Shown piece after piece: positions 58,895 to 64,000 of a stretch of 64,000 nt of DNA (its first letter is position 1; each line of letters starts with the position of its first letter). Under the pieces are notes generated by a model. It was not told the origin of the DNA. It saw only the letters and a program-made list of their open reading frames with translations, and did no database searches. The position numbers and the translations under genes were made by a program. Source of the stretch: Solirubrobacterales bacterium (GTDB lineage Bacteria; Actinomycetota; Thermoleophilia; Solirubrobacterales; 70-9); assembly GCA_035573435.1 (NCBI GenBank), contig DATMZR010000021.1:1-64000 (forward strand), written 5' to 3'.

Positions 58895-58911
58895 ACTTAC
58901 GTAACGTAAGT
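58895..58911. promoter_or_regulatory. 17-base inverted repeat upstream of glnA
   Basis: ACTTACGT-A-ACGTAAGT, a perfect 8-base inverted repeat with one central base, in the AT-rich gap between glnA and the divergent AhpD-like gene. It lies 139 bases before glnA and 67 before the other start. Likely an operator for a dimeric regulator. Confidence 0.6.
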
Positions 58912-58977
58912 AACATGCTAAAGGTAAAGTAAAGGAACGCTCAACGGCGCCTAAACGCGCCCAACCGGGTAACCGAG

Positions 58978-59544
58978 TTGACAGTGAAGACCGACATCAG
59001 CCGCTTCGATATCCACGACGAGCTGACCGCTCCTGAGGCCAGCGCCAGGCTGCTGCAGGGCATGGCCCGCGCCGGGGGGTCGGTGTCGAAGTTCGTCGGT
59101 GTGCTGGCAGGCTCCCCCGCCACGCTGCGCGCCTTCGCTCGCATGCGCCACGAGCTTCGCGGCGGCGTCTTGCCACCGCCGACCCGCGAGCGCATCGCGC
59201 TGGCGGTCGCCGAGCAGCGGGGCGACCCCTATTCGGTCGCGCAGCACGCGAAGACCGCGCGCGCGGCGGGGCTCGGCCTCGATGAGATCTCCAAAGCGCG
59301 GAGCTGGAACTCAGACGATCCCCGCGAAGCGGCCCTCCTCACCTTCTTGAAGGCACTGTTCGTGGCTGACGGGCGCCCCGCACACCACCTGCTCGAAGAG
59401 GCCCGCGAGGTCGACTGGAGCGACGAGCAGATCCTCGAGGCGGTGGCTCACGTGGCGCTCAACGAGTTCCAGAGCCTGATGTCCAACGCCGCCGCCCTGC
59501 CGCAGGACCAATCGGATTCCTCGGTCCTGCCCGCCGCAGCCTGA
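58978..59544 (+). CDS. AhpD/CMD-family protein without the CxxC site
   Basis: A 188-residue all-helical protein of the alkylhydroperoxidase D/carboxymuconolactone decarboxylase family. The family core is visible as TRERIALAVAEQRGDPYSVAQHAKTARAAGLGLDEI and EAVAHVALNEFQSLMSNAA. Classical members have C-x2-C followed by His three residues on; here YSVAQH has no Cys, so peroxidase activity is unlikely. TTG 58978 or GTG 58984 is the start. It shares an upstream region and palindrome with glnA. Confidence 0.72.
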   Translation: MTVKTDISRFDIHDELTAPEASARLLQGMARAGGSVSKFVGVLAGSPATLRAFARMRHELRGGVLPPPTRERIALAVAEQRGDPYSVAQHAKTARAAGLGLDEISKARSWNSDDPREAALLTFLKALFVADGRPAHHLLEEAREVDWSDEQILEAVAHVALNEFQSLMSNAAALPQDQSDSSVLPAAA

Positions 59545-59625
59545 GCGCCCGAGGGCAGGCGGTCGCGCGCGACGGGGGGAGTCGCCGCGACCGCTGCTGC
59601 TACCGCATCGCCCCGGGGGAGGGGG

Positions 59626-60342
59626 TTACTTGATCGGGGCGGCGCGGATGGTGTCCGTTACTTCGAAGTGAAGCTTTCGAGCTGCCCGCTGGGTCAGGTC
59701 CCAGCGGATGCCCGTGGTGTACGGGCCGCGATCGATCACCTTGGTCCTGACGTAGCGCCCCCCGTACTTGAGCGTCACCTTCGTACCGCAGGGCAGGTGG
59801 CGATGGGCCACGCCCACCGTCTTGCGGCTCAACCTCTGGCCGCACGCGGTGCGCTCGCCAAAGAATCCCGGCCCGTACCACGTGGCGCCGCTCTTCGGCA
59901 TCGTGCGGGCGACCTTCTTCCGCGTCGTGCTGCGCACCACGCCGTCGGCGCGCAGACCGTGGCGTCGCTGGAAGCGGCGCACGGAGTGATCAGTCGAGCC
60001 GTCGAAGTCCCGGTCCATCGGCACGCCGTAGGACTTGGCCCTCAGGATCCAATGAAGCGTCTTGACGTCGCCGCCGCAGTCCCCGAGGTCGAGCGCCCGG
60101 GAGCCGTACCGCGCCTCCTGGCAGCCGCTCGAATCCCCGCCGCCTGAGCCAACTCCGCCGGAGCCGGCGTGGGCGCTGGCGGCGGCGGCGACCATGGCGA
60201 TCACCGACATCACGACCGCCCAGAGGGCGATCCGGTCGGGACGGCGCAGCGGCCGGTCGTTCGCTCGTCGGCCCGCGCGGGACGTCATTTGCTGTGGCCC
60301 GTATTCGATTTCCGCGCGTGAGCGGCCAGTGACTTCGTGCAT
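59626..60342 (-). CDS. RlpA-like double-psi beta-barrel protein with peptidoglycan-binding domain
   Basis: A 238-residue exported protein. A TM/signal segment (LWAVVMSVIAMVAAAASAHA) precedes a peptidoglycan-binding domain (LGDCGGDVKTLHWILRAKSYGV and VRRFQRRHGLRADGVV) and a C-terminal double-psi beta-barrel (ATWYGPGFFGERTACGQRLSR, VAHRHLPCGTKVTLKYGG, VKVIDRGPY-like VIDRGPYTTGIRWDLTQRAARKL). It probably cuts or remodels the cell wall. Translation may start at ATG 60342, behind GAAAGAG and just after the c-di-AMP riboswitch; ATG 60288 is the other option. Riboswitch control by c-di-AMP is typical of such wall hydrolases in actinobacteria. Confidence 0.8.
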   Translation of the reverse strand: MHEVTGRSRAEIEYGPQQMTSRAGRRANDRPLRRPDRIALWAVVMSVIAMVAAAASAHAGSGGVGSGGGDSSGCQEARYGSRALDLGDCGGDVKTLHWILRAKSYGVPMDRDFDGSTDHSVRRFQRRHGLRADGVVRSTTRKKVARTMPKSGATWYGPGFFGERTACGQRLSRKTVGVAHRHLPCGTKVTLKYGGRYVRTKVIDRGPYTTGIRWDLTQRAARKLHFEVTDTIRAAPIK

Positions 60343-60354
60343 CTGCTCTTTCGA

Positions 60355-60490
60355 TCGCTTACGGGGTTAGCTGACGGGCTCGCGCCGAAAGAGATGGCGC
60401 TACGCGGCAGTCGCCTGCGATTCGCCCCAGAGACTGGGTCCCCCGATCCCCGCGGATATGTGGCGGAGATTCAGCCGGAAGCTCGCGGCA
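60355..60490 (-). ncRNA. c-di-AMP riboswitch (ydaO/yuaA type)
   Basis: On the minus strand the 3' end reads CCCGTCAGCTAACCCCGTAA, the hallmark closing strand of the ydaO motif; earlier parts include CGGGGGACCCA and GGGGCGAATCGC, also conserved. It lies between a TAGGAT -10 element (60490-60495) and the start codon of the RlpA-like gene. Binding of c-di-AMP normally turns expression off. Outer boundaries are approximate. Confidence 0.85.
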
Positions 60491-60553
60491 TCCTAACAGA
60501 GGATCAAGCGGACGTTTGTGTTTGATGAGTGTCCGCTAACGCGAATCCGCACA

Positions 60554-60559
60554 TATGCT
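60554..60559 (+). promoter_or_regulatory. -10 element of a leaderless promoter
   Basis: TATGCT followed by six bases and GTG 60566. Confidence 0.55.
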
Positions 60560-60565
60560 CCCGGC

Positions 60566-61393
60566 GTGGGCGCGGCGCTGGTCACAGGAGCGGGGCGTGG
60601 CCTCGGCATGGAGATCGCCCGCGCGCTCGCGGCGCGCGGACTCACCGTCCACCTGACCGACGTCGACTCGGCTGCCGCCGAGGCGGCGGCGCGCGAGCTG
60701 GGGCCCCCGGCGTTCCCCTCGGCGCTCGACGTGCGTGACGCCGAGGCCTGCCGCGCGGCGGCGGCGCAGACCGCCGAGCGGGGCGGCTCGCTGGACGTCT
60801 GGGTGAACAACGCCGGCATCCTCGTCACGGGGCACGTCTGGGAGCACGATGCCGAGACCCGGCGGGCGCTGTTCGAAGTCAACACGCTGGGCACGATCAA
60901 CGGCACCCTGGCGGCGCTCGAGCTGATGCGCGCCACCGGCCGCGGCCAGGTGATCAACGTGGTCTCGCTCGCCGGGCTCGGAGCACCTCCCGGCGAGGCC
61001 CTCTACTCGGCCACCAAGCACGGCGCGATCGCCTTCAGCCTGGGGGCCCTCCACGACCTGCGGCGTGCCGGCTTCGAACAGATCCACGTCTCCGCCGTCT
61101 GCCCGGACGGGATCTGGACGCCGATGATCTCCGACAGGCTCGACGACCCCGGCGCCGCACCCTCCTTCTCGGGACGGCTGCTGCGGGCGGAGACGGTGGC
61201 GCCCCAGGTCGTCGCCCTGCTCGATCACCCCCGACCCGTGCTGGCGATCCCGCGCTGGCGCGGGCTCTTCGTCCGGTTTCTTGACGCCTTCCCGCGCCTG
61301 ACGTCGCGCCTCATGCCGCTGTTCATGGCCGACGCCCGCCGGCGTCAGCGGCGCTGGAAGAAGCGCGTCGAGGCCGGCAAGGAGCCACATTAG
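60566..61393 (+). CDS. Short-chain dehydrogenase/reductase
   Basis: A 275-residue SDR: ALVTGAGRGLGMEIARALAARG (cofactor loop), DVWVNNAGILVTG, VINVVSLAGLGAP (Ser), EALYSATKHGAIAFS with Tyr-x3-Lys, and VCPDGIWTPM. The C-terminal 60 residues are basic (RFLDAFPRLTSRLMPLFMADARRRQRRWKKRVEAG), perhaps membrane-associating. GTG 60566 is set by the -10 element and by the fact that the fold starts immediately. Substrate unknown; the gene ends next to the rnpB terminator. Confidence 0.83.
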   Translation: MGAALVTGAGRGLGMEIARALAARGLTVHLTDVDSAAAEAAARELGPPAFPSALDVRDAEACRAAAAQTAERGGSLDVWVNNAGILVTGHVWEHDAETRRALFEVNTLGTINGTLAALELMRATGRGQVINVVSLAGLGAPPGEALYSATKHGAIAFSLGALHDLRRAGFEQIHVSAVCPDGIWTPMISDRLDDPGAAPSFSGRLLRAETVAPQVVALLDHPRPVLAIPRWRGLFVRFLDAFPRLTSRLMPLFMADARRRQRRWKKRVEAGKEPH

Positions 61394-61394
61394 A

Positions 61395-61416
61395 AGAGGC
61401 CCCTCGCGGAGCCTCT
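61395..61416 (-). terminator. Terminator of rnpB
   Basis: Minus strand reads AGAGGCTCC, a GCGA loop, then GGGGCCTCT and TCTAAT: a nine-pair stem (one G-U) with a tetraloop. It follows the 3' end of RNase P RNA and also faces the convergent SDR gene. Confidence 0.7.
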
Positions 61417-61421
61417 CCCTT

Positions 61422-61791
61422 AGCAGGCTATAAGCCGGATTCTGTCGTGTGCAGCCATCTGTCTCACCGGGGACTGGGTCCCCGGGCGGCCCCGTTCGCC
61501 GGGGCCCTGCGGCCTACCTGGACCTCGCCGGGCCGGGTCGTCGGTCCTACTCGGCCTTGCACCGGACGGGGTTTACCCTGACGCGCCGCGTCACCGTGGC
61601 GCCGGTGCGCCCTTACCGCACCATTTCACCTTTGCCTGTGCGCGGCTCACGTGAGGCCGCGCCATCGGCCGTATCGTTTCTGTGGCACTTTCCCGCGGGT
61701 TTCCCCGGGTCGGCGTTACCGACCGTCCTTGCCCTGTGGTGTCCGGACTTTCCTCGAGGAGCATCACCCCCCGCGGCTGCATGGCCTGCGG
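61422..61791 (-). ncRNA. rnpB: RNase P RNA, class A
   Basis: The minus strand holds the conserved 5' core GAGGAAAGTCCGGAC, the middle element with ACAGAAACGATACGGCC, GGTGAAATGGTGCGGTAAG, and the 3' end ACAGAATCCGGCTTATAG, which are the diagnostic regions P4 and neighbouring helices. The ends pair as P1 (GCAGGC with GCCTGC). Its product cleaves tRNA precursors. A TACACT element at 61798-61803 fits the promoter. Boundaries are taken from P1 and may be off by a few bases. Confidence 0.92.
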
Positions 61792-61832
61792 AGATCAAGT
61801 GTAAGCCCCTTTGCGGGCTCCGGGAGAAGGCC

Positions 61833-62096
61833 CTACCAGGATTCTGGGCTGCGCGGGGCCGTCTCCGCCTCTGAGGAGAGCTCGGCGCCGCAGCGCGGGC
61901 ATCCGCCCTCCGCGGCGGGCGACAGCGGGCCGCTGCACACCGGGCATTCGGCGCGGCCCTGCTCCACCAGGTCCCGCCAGACGGTGAGGATCGACTCCTC
62001 CAGGCTGACGGTACGCGGCTCGAACAGCCTCGACGGACGGCGGCCCCTGTGCGGGCGACCGGCGACGTCTTGCTCCCGCGTCGCGACCGCGGCCAT
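61833..62096 (-). CDS. Small zinc-ribbon protein in the lexA operon
   Basis: An 87-residue protein. The C-terminal third has Cys-x2-Cys (ECPVCSGPLS) and Cys-x2-Cys (GCPRCGAELS), a likely zinc ribbon. The middle segment SLEESILTVWRDLVEQGRAECPVC is conserved-looking and helical. The ATG begins one base after the lexA stop, so it is in the same transcript and may be SOS-controlled. It is not a known SOS protein to me. Function unknown. Confidence 0.65.
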   Translation of the reverse strand: MAAVATREQDVAGRPHRGRRPSRLFEPRTVSLEESILTVWRDLVEQGRAECPVCSGPLSPAAEGGCPRCGAELSSEAETAPRSPESW

Positions 62097-62097
62097 C

Positions 62098-62700
62098 TCA
62101 GATGCTCCTGTAGACGCCGACGACCCGGCCCAGGACCCTCGCGTCACGGGTCCGGATCGGCTTGTAGGCCTTGTTCGCGGGCTGGAGCCGGACCCGGTCC
62201 TTCTCGCGGTAGAAGCGCTTCACGGTCGCCTCGTCCTCGAGCAGGGCCACGACGATCTCACCGTTGTCCGCATCGTCGGCCGCGGTCACCACCACGTAGT
62301 CCCCTTCGAGGATGCCGGCGTCCCTCATCGAATCGCCCCTCACCCGGAGGATGTAGTCGCCCTGCTCCCCTCCGATCACGGAAGGAAGCTGCACGTACTC
62401 CTCGATGTTCTCCTCGGCGAGGACCGGCTCGCCGGCGGCGACGTGACCGACCACGGGGAGCCCCGGCCCGCGCACGGCGCGCTTCGCCCGATCGACCAGG
62501 AGCTCGATCGCCCGCGGCTTCGTCGGGTCGCGCCGCAGCAACCCCACCTTCTCCAGGTTGGCGAGGTGGGCGTGTACGGTCGAGGACGAATGCAGGCCCA
62601 CGGCCTTGCCGATCTCCCGCACGGTGGGCGGGTAGCCGTACCGGGAGGCGTAGCGACGGATGAAGTCGAAGATCTCCTTCTGGCGCTTGGTCAGATCCAC
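62098..62700 (-). CDS. lexA: LexA repressor
   Basis: A 200-residue LexA. N-terminal winged helix (LTKRQKEIFDFIRRYASRYGYPPTVREIGKAVGLHSSSTVHAHLANLEKVGLL) binds SOS boxes. C-terminal protease domain: cleavage site Ala89-Gly90 (HVAAGEP), Ser124 in RGDSMRDAGI and Lys161 in VKRF. RecA filament triggers self-cleavage, which lifts repression of DNA-repair genes. GTG 62700 has AGAGGGGG upstream. An SOS box about 50 bases upstream gives autoregulation. Confidence 0.95.
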   Translation of the reverse strand: MDLTKRQKEIFDFIRRYASRYGYPPTVREIGKAVGLHSSSTVHAHLANLEKVGLLRRDPTKPRAIELLVDRAKRAVRGPGLPVVGHVAAGEPVLAEENIEEYVQLPSVIGGEQGDYILRVRGDSMRDAGILEGDYVVVTAADDADNGEIVVALLEDEATVKRFYREKDRVRLQPANKAYKPIRTRDARVLGRVVGVYRSI

Positions 62701-62750
62701 TCTCTATCCCCCTCTGACGCGCTTAGCCTCGACCAACCTGTTTACCACGG

Positions 62751-62762
62751 GAACACATGTTC
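62751..62762. promoter_or_regulatory. LexA (SOS) box upstream of lexA
   Basis: GAACACATGTTC, a GAAC-N4-GTTC palindrome, in the lexA promoter region. It has the same ACAT centre as the box at 49514-49527. Confidence 0.8.
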
Positions 62763-62829
62763 GTAGACTAGCTACTCTCACGGACGGAAGCAAGCCGGCC
62801 AGAACGGCGTCTAGAATCGGCTCCCACCC

Positions 62830-62915
<86 letters not shown>

Positions 62916-62922
62916 TGCGAAG

Positions 62923-62945
62923 CCCCTGCTGGTGCAGGGGTTTCG
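62923..62945 (+). terminator. Rho-independent terminator after tRNA-Leu
   Basis: CCCCTGC, loop TGGT, GCAGGGG, then TTTCG: a seven-pair stem with a short T-run eight bases after the tRNA. Confidence 0.7.
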
Positions 62946-63093
62946 TCGCTGGAAGCGCCGACTCTCCTGCGACATCGCCTACGCAGTGTCCCGCGGTGTC
63001 AGCGCGCGTCCAGGAGAGAAGCTGCCAGCACCCAAGACGGGCTAGGGTGGTCATCCAGCCGTTGGACGGGGTATCGACCGCGAAGGGAGCCAC

Positions 63094-63966
63094 ATGGTCT
63101 CGTCTGCATTCGTTCAACGCCTCACGGCGTCACTTGTCTTCGCCGGCTTCGCGATCGGGATTCAGGGACCGGCGGTCGCCGCCAAGAAAGCTGAGCGATG
63201 TCAGCTCGAACGGGCCACGATCACGGGCACGAACGGCGATGACGTGATCAAGGGCACCGCGAACAAGGACGTCATCGTCGCCAAGGGAGGGGACGATGTC
63301 GTCCACGCCGGCGGCGGAAAGGATCTGGTCTGCGGGGGAAGAGGTGCAGACCGAATCGGCGGTGGGCACGGCCGCGACGCCCTGAACGGCGGCCACGGAG
63401 ACGACACCCTGCGTGGCGGCCGCAACGACGACAGCCTCCTCGGCGATGTCATGAAGATTTCCGCACCTGGATCGTCTCCCGTGCGGGCACGGGGCGACGA
63501 TCATCTGATCGGAGGGCGCGGCATGGATCAATTGACCGGTGACAGCTTTTCGATCGGTTCGAACCTCCGAGGAGCCGGCGACGACCTGCTCGAAGACTCG
63601 TCCGGATTCAGCACGTATATGACGGGGGACAACCTCGCCAGCGGAGTCAAGGTGAGCGGCAAGGGAGACGACGTCCTGATCAACCGCACGGGGCCCGGCG
63701 GCTCCCATCTCGTCGGAGATCACAACAACGACACGGGTTCGGTAACGGGAGGACGAGGGAACGACCGGATTCGATCCGGTGGAGGCAACGACACGTTGAT
63801 CGGAGACAGCGTCTGGGTGAAAGGCTCACCGGGCGGCGGACGCGATCGCCTGAGTGCCGGGGCTGGTGACGACAGCCTCACCGGCGGCCCGAAGCGCGAC
63901 CGGTGCCGGGGCGACGGAGGCACTGACCTGGCCTTTCAATGCGAGGTGCTGCGCGGAATTCCTTAG
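63094..63966 (+). CDS. Secreted RTX-like (hemolysin-type repeat) protein
   Basis: A 290-residue exported protein with signal peptide (SLVFAGFAIGIQGPAVAA). The mature part has many Gly/Asp-rich nonapeptide-like units such as GTNGDDVIKG, GGGKDLVCGG, GGHGRDALNGGHGDDTLRGG and GGRGNDRIRSGGGNDTLIGD, typical calcium-binding beta-roll repeats, interrupted by less regular stretches. A C-terminal DGGTDLAFQCEVL ends like the other RTX-like protein at 17312-18556, which also closes with a lone Cys. No type I secretion genes are close. AGGGAG precedes the ATG. Confidence 0.78.
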   Translation: MVSSAFVQRLTASLVFAGFAIGIQGPAVAAKKAERCQLERATITGTNGDDVIKGTANKDVIVAKGGDDVVHAGGGKDLVCGGRGADRIGGGHGRDALNGGHGDDTLRGGRNDDSLLGDVMKISAPGSSPVRARGDDHLIGGRGMDQLTGDSFSIGSNLRGAGDDLLEDSSGFSTYMTGDNLASGVKVSGKGDDVLINRTGPGGSHLVGDHNNDTGSVTGGRGNDRIRSGGGNDTLIGDSVWVKGSPGGGRDRLSAGAGDDSLTGGPKRDRCRGDGGTDLAFQCEVLRGIP

Positions 63967-64000
63967 TTCGCGGCTGTAGCCGCGGCAGCGATCCGGGCCT

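Noticed and set aside
58895-58914. Possible GlnR box (two GTAAC half-sites)
   Set aside because: The spacing is four bases rather than six, and the perfect inverted repeat describes the site better.
61449-61874. Short plus-strand open frame
   Set aside because: It runs through RNase P RNA.

Overview
High-GC window with actinobacterial hallmarks: many leaderless starts (a TANNNT -10 element 6-9 nt before ATG/GTG), GAAC-N4-GTTC SOS boxes, an Rv2578c-type radical SAM gene, GTP-type PEP carboxykinase, ClpS, an F420-type luciferase-like oxidoreductase and ethylmalonyl-CoA pathway genes. The overall flavour (RTX-like secreted proteins, repeat-rich membrane protein beside an ECF sigma factor, lasso-type RiPP genes with an HPr-kinase homologue) fits a deep actinobacterial lineage such as Thermoleophilia/Solirubrobacterales. 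That placement is an inference from gene content only.

Region 1 (1-12.7 kb) is a surface polysaccharide locus. It runs from the end of an O-antigen ligase/polymerase through three glycosyltransferases, two nucleotidyltransferase-fold proteins and a flippase, all chained by 4-nt overlaps except the first nucleotidyltransferase, whose start is uncertain. Then come a convergent glycosyltransferase, an AsnB-type amidotransferase, a methyltransferase and a GalE-type epimerase.

Region 2 (11.8-21.1 kb) is a lasso-peptide-like RiPP cluster, mostly on the minus strand: ABC-2 exporter (ATPase, permease), B2 transglutaminase-like peptidase, PqqD-like recognition protein, then two secreted-protein genes that split the cluster, an HPr-kinase-like enzyme, an asparagine-synthetase-like cyclase, and a 52-residue precursor (13466-13624). 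A PF14907-type nucleotidyltransferase lies just beyond. Kinase plus nucleotidyltransferase recalls phosphorylated lasso peptides of the paeninodin type.

Region 3 (21.1-26 kb): a divergent O-antigen-ligase homologue, an ECF sigma factor followed by a Gln-rich, 11-residue-repeat membrane protein, and a coiled-coil protein with a nuclease-like core. A 16-base motif is shared by the promoters of the Gln-rich gene and of the RTX-like gene inside the lasso cluster, suggesting a small sigma regulon.

Region 4 (26-44.5 kb) carries an ethylmalonyl-CoA pathway set (ccr, ecm, acyl-CoA dehydrogenase/mcd, MaoC hydratase, mcl) together with pckG, a SucCD-like ligase coupled to a FixX-like ferredoxin, and accessory genes (SCP2-like, a stand-alone domain resembling the C-terminus of ATP-PEPCK, a hydrolase-cyclase fusion). 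Together they would convert acetyl-CoA units to C4 acids and on to PEP. The epimerase, thiolase and acetoacetyl-CoA reductase are not evident in the window.

Region 5 (44.5-64 kb) is mixed housekeeping: SDRs, an acyl-CoA ligase, an MFS transporter, VOC proteins, the SOS-box radical SAM gene, an HtrA pair (one lacking the catalytic serine), an HxlR regulator, an aminotransferase, an ACT-domain protein, a DUF255 protein, glnA, an RlpA-like protein under a c-di-AMP riboswitch, RNase P RNA, lexA, tRNA-Leu(GAG) and a second RTX-like protein. No stretch above 300 bases is left unexplained; the longest gene-free stretches hold the riboswitch, rnpB and the glnA upstream region.
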